Origin: Wuchereria bancrofti
Lineage: Eukaryota; Nematoda; Chromadorea; Rhabditida; Onchocercidae
Direction: 5' to 3'
Assembly (NCBI GenBank): GCA_005281725.1
Contig: SSBO01000003.1
Span: 4,216,495 to 4,280,494, forward strand
Length of the DNA stretch: 64,000 bases
Of this stretch, positions 1 through 11,471 are shown in pieces. The stretch's first letter is position 1. Every line of letters starts with the position of its first letter. The notes below the pieces were generated by a model. It searched no databases and had not been told where the DNA came from. It saw nothing but the letters and a program-made list of their open reading frames with translations. The position numbers were made by a program, and so were the translations under genes.

Positions 1-320
1 AATTTAAACTTAGAAGGGAGAAGTATGTCTTTACATGCTTATTATTAGTCAAATCTGGATGTTATCTAAATAAACAACGAATGATGAATTTCGTGATTTC
101 CTCTTCTGTTCTATGGTTGTTTCCTAATTTTTTTTTAAACAATGGATGTTGTTCATCCGCGACATTTTTTTAATAAATTCAAAATGTTAAACTGGAAAAC
201 AAATTCGAAATAATAAGACGAACTGACAAAGACTTGATAATAATTAATTGCTATTAAGTTCAGACAAGTTTATTGGCTACAACCCTATACATCTATCACA
301 TCTATCAAATGCAACATTGT

Positions 321-423
321 TTATTTAAAATAATAATTTGAAGGTAACATAACTTCCAGATGGAGTTGCCACTGGGTTAGTGTAGTACCAAATGCATACA
401 CTCCAAATTTCTTTACACTCCAA
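321..423 (-). CDS. Possible last exon of the paired-domain gene
   Basis: This is a 103-nt open segment on the minus strand behind an AAG-type acceptor (TTTATAAG). It starts in the phase left by the preceding exon, which ends at 744, and runs 33 codons to a TAA. An AATAAA on the minus strand about 47 nt beyond the stop (269-274), and another overlapping the stop, would serve as a polyadenylation signal. The peptide has no recognised domain, as expected for the tail of a PAI-only protein. The acceptor lacks a good pyrimidine tract, so the link to the gene is an inference from phase and position only. Confidence 0.42.
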
Positions 424-630
424 CTTATAAATTATCTATCGCATAGTATGCTATAAATACGGCAAAAAATTATCTTGAGGAATTCAAGAAATTTTACTAA
501 CATTCTAAGTGTGTATGAAAAACAGTTCTTTCATACGATTATTTCTCATTTTTGAAAGTTCAGTGTTTTTGAATCCTTCCGAGTAGTGAAACTTCACAAA
601 CAAATTCTTTATTTTAGAAATTTGTTTAAA

Positions 631-710
631 AAGAGGTTATAACCAATACTTCCAGAACGAAATATCCGTCAAACACAATTTTCGTATAAATGTATTGGTT
701 ATAACCTCTT
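631..710. repeat. 19-bp perfect inverted repeat with 42-nt spacer
   Basis: Positions 631-649 are the exact reverse complement of 692-710. Each arm contains the 10-bp palindrome GGTTATAACC. The pair lies in the intron between the second and last putative exons of the paired-domain gene, so a transcript could form a long stem-loop. It could be a small foldback element or a regulatory dyad. No transposase or target-site duplication is evident. Confidence 0.9.
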
Positions 711-743
711 CCGCTGCATATTCCTTTATCAAAGTGTGCTTAC

Positions 744-1784
744 CTTTGAATTAAGTAAGATTTAACCGGTCGACTAGCACCATTTAACGTAACACCAGCA
801 CTACAGCTTCTGCATACTTCCTGATAATTGTTATTCGGGACTGAATCAGCATTCATATCATTGCTGCAATCTATGTTTTTCTTCGTCGTGGAAAATGTGG
901 AGCGCGGTTGCATGGAGCCTGTACGCCGATATCTACGAAATACAAATTTTCATTTAAGAGAAGATTATTTCCCATTAGTCATTTTTATTTTTATAAAACT
1001 TAGTGTTGATCAAATATTTCTGGTGAAGAGAACATTTTAATTATCTGTTATCAAATGAAGCATGAAATGGTGCGCAGTGAGTTACATTTTGAAATCTTTT
1101 TAAATATACAAACATTAAACCTTGTCATGATTTTCGAAACACAACTGTGTGTTACACCAATAATGCGAGCAATATGGCTTATTCTGTGACCCTTTTCGTA
1201 AAGCTGCAGAATTTTTTGCCTTTCTTCCATCGCAAGCGGTCGACCAGGATTGTATGGTCGTCCAAGCTTATTCTTAGCTTCAAAAATAAGAAAAGCTCAT
1301 TCTACAGTACAATACAATAATTCATACAAGTAGTACAATTCTACAGTACAATAATTCATACAAGTAGTAGAAAACTGGTTAAGCCACGATTAAGAGAACT
1401 GCATTTAAATTTAAATTAGTTATAAATGATATAGAAGGAAGAACAAAGTTTTAACGTAATTATAAAATGCTAAACGTCTACTCAACCTGACTTGTTCTCA
1501 TTGGTTTTAATTACAATATGTTCAAATTTCTTTTCCTAATACGAAAAAATCATATGAAATTGTCGAAAACATAGCAACGTACAGGATATAGCTAGCGGCG
1601 TATTAGAAGCAATTAATTTACAAGGATTTTTAGGCTGTTTTTCTTTCTTCATACTTTCGCAGTGTTTCGAAGGATTTATGATACATGAATTTGACGACAA
1701 AGGATGTGGCAGTATGTACTGCTGCGCTTCTATTGGAACAGTGCAGGATAGAGCTGGTGTGAAACAAGACGCATTGTCATGTCC
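744..1784 (-). CDS. PAI-only paired-domain (NPAX-like) transcription factor, partial model
   Basis: Exons on the minus strand are 1784-1622, 1277-1121 and 932-744, probably followed by 423-321. Junction phases agree at every step. The middle exon encodes a GRPYNPGRPL turn, then a helix-turn-helix ending THSCVSKIMTR; the third exon continues RYRRTGSMQPRS. In the Pax family this corresponds to the N-terminal beta hairpin and PAI helix-turn-helix, which binds DNA in the nucleus. The RED half of the paired domain, an octapeptide and a homeodomain are not seen, which matches the nematode NPAX proteins. The first exon follows a good TTGTTTCAG acceptor. An ATG seven codons upstream (1803-1805) is in frame, but the true start is not settled. 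The donor after 744 is a strong GTAAGC. The target genes cannot be inferred. Confidence 0.8.
1300..1369. repeat. Short tandem duplication in intron
   Basis: A unit of about 31-36 bp beginning TTCTACAGTACAA and ending CAAGTAGTA is present at 1300-1335 and again at 1339-1369. The first copy carries a short extra TACA. It sits in the first intron of the paired-domain gene, next to the exon at 1277. It looks like a recent slippage duplication. Confidence 0.85.
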
Positions 1785-2500
1785 CTGAAACAATAAGATG
1801 TGCATTTTTTAAATCTTATCTTTTGAGGTTTTTTTGGATCCAAGCTTTTACACTGTTTTCTTCATTAGTTTTTTGCACAGTGACGAATGATCAAATCATC
1901 TTTTTATCAGTCTGCAAAATGTTCATGAAGGTAAGCAATTTTCATGCTCATTCATGTTACCCGTAACTTCACAACAGCTCAAATATTATTTAAACAGCAG
2001 TATGGACAGTCGTCCATCTTATCAGTCTAAAAGTTTGCTTTCTTGCTCCTCAAAGCTTTCATACTTTGCTGTAAACCATGCACATTTTCTTTGTCCTATT
2101 AGTATTATCATTAGGAGATCCCGACTATCCAGTTAATCTTTTAATGCTCATATCAGGATTAACTCAATCGTAGAAATTTTTTAAAAATTTCATGATATTG
2201 GTTGGCTATTATTCACTTCTTTTTAATCATCCATCGTGTATCCTGCTTAGCTTACCCGACACAAGCCAAATCAATATCTTCATGCAATTTGTATTATTGG
2301 TGTTGGTACAATCTAAATATTGTTATTCTTCTCCATCATAAGAAGGTAAAGTTTCATGGAAACTGATATTTTTAATATATATTAGAAGCTCAACTTATTA
2401 CACAACTTACCACTTAAGTCTTCCAGAGCAACTTTTTATGTTTGAAACATTTCTAATGGATGTATAGTTTCGGCTTCATTCAGCATCATTTAACAGGAAG

Positions 2501-2754
2501 ATGCCGGCCTCCCACCCTTTCTTTGCAGCTTTTCTCTAAAACAAGTGAATGACGTTTTTCCAAGCGTCATTTTTGATAAATGTTATCGTTCTACTTCTAC
2601 TGTTTACTAAAATTCACTCATACATATTCTCATTTGATTTATTTTAAAATTATTTCCATTCATAAAAATCTTAGGTGAAATCCTGATACTCTGAAAACAG
2701 TTAAATGCCGGCGTATCACTCTTTCTTTGCAGCTTTTCCCCAAAACAAGTGAAT
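2501..2754. repeat. Dispersed 50-bp direct repeat, two copies
   Basis: Positions 2501-2550 and 2705-2754 match at about 44 of 50 bases, both starting ATGCCGGC and ending ACAAGTGAAT. On the minus strand the second copy lies within a 30-odd codon open frame that includes ISWAERRG and FWGKAAKKE. The first copy has an in-frame stop at the equivalent place. The repeat may be a fragment of a decayed gene or mobile element. No terminal repeats were found. Confidence 0.75.
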
Positions 2755-4027
2755 TAAATTCCCTCTCCTTTCCGCCCAGCTGATCAGCTCTTCGTCGTAT
2801 TGCCGAATTTTGCGGAAATAAAATGTAGAATTCCAATTTATTGTTCTCATCAGATATCCAAAGAAAAAAAGAAAAGAATCCAGCTTGCTATGAAGATGCT
2901 TTCTGTCCTGTCCCGTTTAATTCAGCCTTGATTTGCAGTAGGAGGATGCAATTTGACATAAACGACGGATGACAATACTTTCTTACCAACAAAACATAGA
3001 AACAAATATAACTTAGGCGAAATAATTGATTTTTAGATTAGGCTTTGCCTCTTTTTCATCTACAGCACTGTTAAGAAATCATACGATATACTTCTTTATC
3101 ACTAAAATGACCCACAAACGCGTGTTACATACAACGCAGCCTTGTTGCATTATCAATTACAAGCTCTTTTATCGCCAGGAAAAATATGATGAATTCGGGG
3201 AATTTAAGAGTTGAATGTGATCTGTAGGCAGGGTTTTTTGAAATTTTTCAAAGTTTTAAATTTCTAATCTTCAAACCAAGAATTTGAAAACAGAAAAATA
3301 CAAATGGTATTTGAACACTTTCTTGCAATAGATGTTATTAGTTTGGACAAAATACCAAATATGAAAATATGGAGATGACAGCAAGTAATATTAATGGGGG
3401 TAAGAATGAATTATAATATTTGTAAAAAAGCAACTCACCGTTGTCAATAGCAAGGAAATATAATCGATCTGCGTGTTGTAAATCTGAATTTCGTGGTCTA
3501 GTGCTGTCGAAGATGCTATCATATTTTGTGTCAAAGCCATGGATATGTATGATACCTTTGATAAGTAGAATTAAAAATAAAACTAAACTCAGGCTAGCTT
3601 ATCAGAAACATATTGTCAAAAACAGGCATAGTTTTTTAAAGCACCGTATCCAAGGCTGTAAACTGTTTTCTTAGAACCAATCAAACAAATGCAAAGCCAA
3701 TAACGACCGTATTTTTGTTTTTACAGAAATGTTCACAAATTTTGATAAAGATTCTTGTTGCACTCATAAGAATGGAAATCTTTAATTGCTTACTACAGGT
3801 CTTTCTCTTACTTCTACCTATTGAGATGACCTGTAATCCGAACAAAAGCAAATAGGAGATGAATATTTACTGTCAACAGAATGGATTTTTCTGAAAAAGG
3901 AAGTGTAGGGAGAGTAACCTGTAAGATATGTACGATTGTGTGTGTGTGTGTTTGTGCATATGTGTATCGAGGTGTTTCATCGAGTGTATTCATCCTTTCA
4001 TATGTCTCTTTGTACCTGCTTATCATG

Positions 4028-4450
4028 TCAAGTGTTGCGAGTAGCAAACAGGAAGCAGACTGAGTAGAACTGCTTTTGAAAACGGGTCTGGATGCTTAGC
4101 GAAAGGCCTCCCCAAAATGGCTTAGCAAAGATGATCTTTTTGATCATTTTCTGATACCTTTTCTTTGTAAATTCCTGTTGTTTGTTTATCTTTTCGAGCT
4201 GATACCCAACTCTTCCACTCATTCATTGAATATAAGCTAATGTGTCACTACAACAAAATGTCGAATTGATGATGCTACACGTACGACATTGAAAAAACTT
4301 TTTATCACTATTAGCTTGCTTCGCAGCTTCATCCCTTTTTCTGTCACACATTATGAGAAACTGATAACCGGACTGCGAATCAAATATCCACCATGCCTTA
4401 GGCAACAATTGCCATATGGACAAAATATCCGCCATACCCGGAAGCAACAA
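4028..4450 (-). pseudogene. Open frame interrupted by one TGA
   Basis: Two minus-strand open frames abut exactly in the same frame: the first (from 4450) ends LAYIQ at a TGA (4223-4225), and the codon after it is ATG, opening the second. Together they would span 140 codons with a single internal stop. The first part has clustered cysteines (QCRTC, then TFCC); the second is lysine-rich. I do not recognise a family. It may be a decayed gene or a chance pairing; there is no supporting splice site or repeat structure. Confidence 0.28.
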
Positions 4451-5822
4451 TTTAGATGACTGTTATTGTTGTACTTTTTGCGCTCAAGAGGATAATGAGT
4501 GGACTGATGGCACTGTTGCACTTGGGAAGAAGTGAAACGACGAATTCAGTTAGCAAACGCAGGCTGAACATACTTTATGCATTAAACGCAACAGCAACAT
4601 CTTGTTGTTGTTCTTGTCACATTATTTCAGTTTTCTTCATCCCTCAAATTGCAGCTTCTTTTCATAGGCGGTGACACCACTGCCATTTAAAACTCACTGT
4701 GGTGTCTTCTGCTACTAGCAAAAGCCACTTTTTACTGTTATTATAATGCTTATTCAGCTTACTACACTGCAAATATTTAATTTGTTTCTGCATCTTGTCG
4801 TGTACTTAAACATTTTTACTATCGAACATATCAAATATATAAATTTTCTACTTTTATGTATGCATAGCATAAGTTAAGCAAGAGAAATGCAGAAGCACAG
4901 AAAGATTACAATAGAATACTAAATTGTCAATTCGGTGAAGAAATCGTGATTGATGGATGATGAATATTACACTTTTTACTGGAAAATTGTCTCCAACAGC
5001 ATAATTCTGCTTTTGTTTTAAAATTTATTCTCTAATTTACTTTTTGGAATACCAAAAATTATCCAGCGTCGAACCTTCGAATTAAAGTAGAAAAAGATTT
5101 ATTTAAGAATTATGTAGAAAGAGCAAGATAAGCTTACATTTCCTTTTCTCCTGGTCGACTCACCCATCATTTCTTCCATAAATTTCTTGTGAAAACTGCT
5201 TATGAAGACAGAAGATACGAATAATTGATTTGGATAGAATAATAAGCTTTTTGTAGTTCTTATCAACAATAAGTTTTCATAATTCTTATCACAAAATTGA
5301 ATGAACTTCAAAATACTAAATCAATGCACATATGTTGCGACATAATGACTGAACAGCAGAATGAAAGATTTGAAATTTGAAAGTTTATGATCACTTTACA
5401 TACTTAATTCCTTCTGTAGATGTTAATTTTTATTAAACTTTTGTAAAGAAAAAAAAGAGCAGTATTTTAACGAAATTGTGAGGTTATTTCAATAAAAGTT
5501 GCTCAGACAACAAGGTTGTATTACAATCACCTACTAGTGACCTTCTACTAATTCAATATGGATTATCCATTCGAAATTTTAAATAATTTTATATGTTATT
5601 TTTAACTAATAATTTCAAGGAAGTTTCCATAGCTTCGGTGAATGAAAACTTTTAAAATAGACATAACACTTACTAGATTGTATCACCAATCACTAAATGT
5701 ATCATCCCTAGGTTGTATTATCCAAATACTTAAAGTCGAATGATTTCTCTATAAACCTGATTATTTATTCAAATGTGACAAACGAGATAAACGAACATTG
5801 AGCATTTTCGAAACATCATTTA

Positions 5823-8800
5823 TCAAGTAACAGAAGGTTCACTCCCCGAACCTTCTAGTCCTCCCTCATCCTCATCAGCTGCAATACTGTCAACGATACG
5901 TGATAGCCTCTCTAAAGAACTTTTCTTGCCCGATGTTTTTCCTGAAATTCACCAACTTTCTATGAATTGTTTTGCGATTTGAATAAGCTTAAATATTTGG
6001 GTTAAGTATTGAAACATAATGTTAATTTTTGAAATAAGAAAGATATTTTGAAACATCTCAAATCTTTGGAAAATAAAGGAGGTAGAAACTTTAAGTCAGG
6101 TAGGAACAATTGACACTTATTACACGCTTGAGAACATTTCAAATTAAGATATTGTTTTTTTTTTCTTTTTTGAAATTTTCCAAGTCGTGAAGCAGATATT
6201 TTATTTTCATAAGAAAAATATTTTGAAACATCTTTTCAAATCTTTGGAAAATAAAATTCAAAAGAGTATGATCTATCCTCATGACATTAAGGAGGTAGAA
6301 ACTTTAAGTCAGGTAGGAACAACTGACACTTATTACACTGTTGTTGCACATTGCTCTTCTACTAGAATCTCCTCGTCACTCAAACTGGTAAAGCGGTATA
6401 TATGTATTCTGTCTTAAATTTCTAAAAATCTCACATCTACTCATATCTTTATGCTCTAACCTGCGTTAAGAACGGCCGCTTTTTCTCTGTAATGATCCTG
6501 TTTAAAACTCTCTTTAAGAGCCCTTTAGAATGAAATAATTAGATGAATTAAGAAGCAACTAGAGAAATGAAATAGACGGATAAACATCAATCACTGAAGA
6601 CCTTGATCCTCTAAGATGATTGATACCAGCTACAGTACACTAAATGGGCCAATTTTTAAGATTTAATTGGAATGGTTAGAATTTTGCTTTGAAAAAATCC
6701 GAATAGAAAAGAAAGAAGAAAAAAAGTTTCTGTATTTTGTCCTTTAGAAACAAAAAGATCGTACCAAAGACACGTAATGTTATTCATCTTCAATGAAACT
6801 TCAATGGTATTTGAATGCAAGCAGATGATTATTATATCCACTGAAGAATAATATAATTAAAACAACCTTATTGTGCCAGTATCCGTTTTTTCGCGAATAC
6901 GAAGGAAAACTACAACTCACTAATATAAGATGACCAGAATATTTTACTAATATGAATATTTGATTTTTAAGTATTTTTTGTATATATGCAAGTGCAAAGC
7001 AAAGACTAGTTTGAAATGTTGGTTGATTACTGAACTTTGCTCAACTTTTGCTTGAATTATTGTAAAAAGGAGCAAGAAGTTTGTTTCTATTATGAACAAA
7101 CAGTATTTTCCAGAAATCTTCCTTTTTTGCTTGATAATATATACCTAGCTTTCAATTTCAAGCTTTCAATTTCAGAAGATGCGTGATTCATTTTGCGAAA
7201 GTGAAACAGGACATCTTCCTTAGGAATTGCTACTGCTTAAAAATATGATTGCATGTTGCAATAGAAATTAAGGAAAACGATGGTATTTTGAGAAACAGAA
7301 ATATAAAGAAGTGAACTGTGATAATTTTATTAGTCTAGAAAATTGGAAAAATAAATTAGTAGTGCTAGAAAACAGAACCATAACAATCAAGGTCCGAAAA
7401 TACCAATAACAAGAAATTATTTTTGTAACCTATTGCACCAAAAATTTTTTATTTTAAAATTACTTGTGACAAATTATTTTCAAATTAAAGTCTGAAACTT
7501 TTATAACTTGCGGTTTTACTTTTAATTACTGAATCTGACTTGCTTCATGAGAGCTTTCGCCGGTGGTTACACTTCCGAAATCTTCATTCTCTTCTGTAAA
7601 TGTTCCCATTTTGTTATCGTAATAAGCTGCCGCTGAACCGTTGCTGGATGCATTATGTACAGACTGCAAATAAAAGTGATTTTTGTGCTGTTTTTAATCG
7701 TTTTAAAATAAAACAGTTTCAAAAACACTGATGGAGTAAAATATAAGTTGCTTACTGATTTTATTTTGAAATATGAAGCTTTAAAATATGAGACCTTATT
7801 CCACTAACAATGAACTAATTCCAAATAAAAACAATTGAACTGTTTATTCCGAATTGCTAAAACTGATGTTAGCTATCGTTTCTAATTATTCATGTGATAT
7901 CGAAATCATTCCACAGTCTTCCTAATTTCAATTTCAAAACAAGTTTTATTTATCTCTCATGGCAAATAAAACTTTTATATAACTCGAAAAAGTTGAGAAA
8001 AAAATTTTCTCAACTTTTTCTTTTTTTTTTTTTTTTTTGGAAAGATATCCCAGCAAATAAATCACTGATATATCACTTCCACAGCTGTTGCAATGAAGTA
8101 ATAAATCTTTCAATGATGATATTTGGTATATATGACAAGAACCAAATTTCTTGCAGTAGATGATTATTTTGATTTTTGACTTCCTGACTGCTTGTTTATC
8201 AATCTTACTTGCTAATTAAAAGTAAATGGAATAAAGCAAATAAGTAAATTATGTTCAAATTAATGAGTACGTAACGTACAGTTGCCTTAAAGTATTCGAA
8301 TCAATGATAAAAATTAAGCAGTTAAAAGTACATTTTTATAACTAAGAAGCTGTGCTCTTAAAAGCACTTAGAAAAGAAAAGATTTTTTCCTACTTTCCAA
8401 TCCTTTAAAAAAGTTATGCAAATTTCTGCAAAACTATCTGACTTTTTACGAACTGGAGTTTCTATAACTTCTAAGGCTCAGTTGCTGATTCCGAAAACCT
8501 TATCGGAGTTGCATCTCCCTGGGTACTGAAAGATCTTTCATTTTTAATCCACTTCTGGATAAATTTCTGTATTTCATCATAAATCTGTATTATCTAAGCT
8601 TGTATTTTCTAATCATCAATTTTAATATCTTTATTCAACATCTTATATTTTTAAGCAAATAAAAAGAATCTATCATGCGTTCTTATGATATCGCTACCCC
8701 TCAACGCCCAAAAAAATTAAATGAACGGAAACTGAAATCAACTGACGACATAATCCTGGCTATCGTTATCTGGCAAGTGAATTCCTTGATTTGCAGCCAT

Positions 8801-10802
8801 GATTTTTGTCATTTTTCCTTGACTTTGCAGCATATTTTCTAGCTTTGTGATATATTCAATTGCACTTCTCAAGATTTCTACCTAAAGCAAAAAGTTTGGG
8901 GACATTTTTTCCGAAACATTCCTGAAAATTGAGGGACTTTTGCGATTTTATTGGAAAAATTAAGTTTTTAAAAACCTACTCTTTTTAAATTCAGGCTTCT
9001 TGAAAAGTTTTATGCCATAAATGAGAAAAAACCTTTGGTAATCTTTGATTGGGATTAGGACATGTTCTTTGTTTTACCACTTCAAATGCTTCATTTACTT
9101 TGCGCAATCGTCGCCTTTCGCGCATTGTTGCTGCTTTCCTTCTGTCCACTACAATTTTGTAATATTAACTTATTTGTTTTTCCTTAAATAAATAAGCAGA
9201 TAACTAAACCAATAAGTTAGCAACGGAAAGACGGTAACAAAAATTAAATGATAAATAGATAGCACGAGCGTTGCTTTATAAGCATCTTTCGGCAAAAACT
9301 TGAAAATTTGGTTTTTAACTGAACTGATTGTTAAATGATGTTGGAATAATTTCCAAAAACTTACATCTCCGCGGCACCTGTGTAGGTTCAGCATGTTGCT
9401 GCACAACGGTTGAAGTATTAGCGACATCCGCATTTGTCTGAATTAACTCCGCATGTGATTCTGGGATATCGCTGGTTGAACCACCTGCTGCCGAAATTAG
9501 TTCTACTGCTAAAACTTCTAAACGCTTAGTTATATCATCTTTATGCATAAAGACTGACAATAAAAGCCTAACATTTTTATGTTATAAACTTAACCTCTCC
9601 CACTAATAATATAGAATGTGAGTCTAGAAAAGAGATAAATGTGGAAATGGAAAAACAAATTAGTGGAGCAAGTATATTAACTTTCATCTGTATGTTGAGA
9701 AACATTTTCACAAAAAGATAATGAGAAGTACTGATTGCTCAATGCTACAATCAATGTTACTATCATTCAACCAAGATGACACTGCATAAAATGTTTTAGA
9801 AATGACAATTCAATTTCTTTTTGGAATTTATTTATGTGTTTCTGTAAAATTACTATAAAGCGATGAATTCATTTTATTAAAAATGCTGGCACTGATTTTT
9901 GATTTTGAATGAGACTGAATTTGAATGCTTATTAAGTGGAATTAGAAAGAGCAGCAGAGTTATAAACAACATTCTGTGACAAGCACTAAGTAAGACATTC
10001 TATTTTTTATAAACACCGTAAATTTTAAAGACCAACAAAGCCATAAATATATTTAATTTCTTAAAGCAAATCAAACTTTGATTTTTGAGAACGAAACTGA
10101 ATTCAAAGTGTAGCTATCCTTCAATATTTCTTAAAAACTTTAGTTTGGATAAACAGACAGGAAAAATGGACCATGTTCTTTAGCATCCTGTTCCTGCTTA
10201 ATATCTTTGGTAATTCCAGGATCAGATCGAACTGATTTCGAGAAGTCTGCATTGCCCCGATTTGTCGAAAACGATGTTAAATCTGTGGTGTAGAAAGATG
10301 TGGAGCCAGTAGTGGGGCCGTATGATGGATAATAGGACGGATATCTGTAAAGTAGGAAGTGAAATGAAATAATGAAATAATTGTTATAAAGAAAAGCTTT
10401 TTCCTACGTTCCAAAAATAAAGCATTCTAATACCTCAATCAAATTTCTAATCAAACTGTAGAATCGATCAAATTATGTTTCCTAGTAAAATCATGTAATC
10501 AAATGAAATAATACTCAAAAACCCTTATTTGTGAACGATGAAGCGGTAATGGTTGTGATCCTCCTGTTTATTGTATCTGCTAAAACTTCAGTGAAGTTAT
10601 TCACATTTCCGATTAAATGTAGAAATCAGGATTACCTGTACGGATCATAAGTAGAAAGAGCATGCGCGGATGAATATTCTCCAAGAGGAGTTGCTTGAGG
10701 TGCAAAAGGTGTTAAAGTCGTTATATCCGGCGCTGCCGTTATTCGTGCTTGTGGTTGTGTGTAGCCGTACAGTGGATCGTATTGACACCCTTCTGGGTTC
10801 AT
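5823..10802 (-). CDS. hlh-1: HLH-1, MyoD-family myogenic bHLH transcription factor
   Basis: Seven minus-strand exons join in consistent phase: 10802-10636, 10344-10172, 9553-9365, 9148-9033, 8881-8747, 7663-7540 and 5941-5823, 1023 nt in all (340 residues; C. elegans HLH-1 is about 324). The basic region [22 protein letters not shown] spans exons 3-4, helix 1 and loop follow ([16 protein letters not shown]), and helix 2 begins exon 5 ([18 protein letters not shown]). The last exon carries the conserved tail motif LERLSRIV. The protein binds E-boxes as a dimer and drives body-wall muscle fate. The start ATG directly follows TTGCAG, as expected for a trans-spliced leader acceptor. The donors of exons 2 (GTCCAT) and 6 (GTCAGA) are weak and were chosen by phase. 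A minus-strand AATAAA lies about 54 nt past the stop. Confidence 0.95.
6034..6338. repeat. Direct duplication in hlh-1 last intron
   Basis: The segment 6034-6125 is repeated at 6209-6338. The right-hand 48 bp of the copies differ at a single base. The second copy has a 35-bp block (6256-6290) that is cleanly absent from the first. Both lie in the 1.6-kb intron before the final hlh-1 exon. On the plus strand the longer copy lies in an open frame from 6187 to 6417 that ends near a GTAAAG donor-like site, but I do not recognise a protein. Confidence 0.9.
7986..8020. repeat. 16-bp hairpin next to a T18 run, hlh-1 intron
   Basis: Positions 7986-8001 are the exact reverse complement of 8005-8020, with a 3-nt spacer. 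A run of 18 T follows at 8021-8038. The element lies in the intron between hlh-1 exons 5 and 6. The A/T-rich arms could be a poly(A)-associated insertion remnant or a simple foldback. Confidence 0.9.
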
Positions 10803-11471
10803 CTGCAATTAATCAAAAAAATTTTCTTAATCATTTGTTAATCTATTTATATATTTGTTGTTTTGTTTACTTGATGTATTCATTCAGACATTCATTGAAA
10901 AGCTTTTTCCGGATAATCTCTCTTTTCAAATAAGTATCCCACGAATCACGATTTCCTTTGGATTCTGCACCGAAAAAGTAGTTGGATTTTAGGCTGGAAT
11001 GTTTTGTAACATAGGACTAAGCTCAAAGCCTTATACAAATGTTTATACACTTAATCTATGTAATCCTCTTTACTTGAGGTTAGTGCGTTGCGTTTTGCAA
11101 AATTGATAAGAAAGAAGCTAGCAATGAATGTAATTAAACAGTTGTGAAACTAACCAAAAAAGCGAAAATTGTTCAACATGGATATTTCTGGAAAAAAGTT
11201 TAGTCTTCTTATTCAAGGGAGATTTCGCTTGAAATTTTTAACTTATTAGTTTACTCAAGGCGACATATATATAATCATATACAATATACAATCATATACA
11301 ATCAAGATAAGTGGAGCGACTGTTGATTAAGGCTGTCCTTCAAGGTGGGCTAAATGAATGCAAAATTGTTGTGAACGTTTCATCCGAAACGATGACGGGC
11401 TAGACTGCCAGCTAGGCTTAAGCTAACTAAACTAAAGTAAATTAAAACTAAGACTTGTACTAGAAATAGGC

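Larger units (their letters stand above)
1806..5822. other. Mostly non-coding stretch between the paired-domain gene and hlh-1
   Basis: No intact gene is recognised in these 4 kb. The stretch holds a duplicated 50-bp segment (2501-2754), a reading frame broken by TGA (4028-4450) and a short GT run near 3935-3956. A minus-strand AATAAA at 5764-5769 is the likely polyadenylation signal of hlh-1. Small open frames elsewhere here have the composition expected by chance. Confidence 0.6.

Noticed and set aside
10670..10933. Plus-strand frame over hlh-1 exon 1
   Set aside because: It is the antisense shadow of the hlh-1 first exon and has no splice or homology support.
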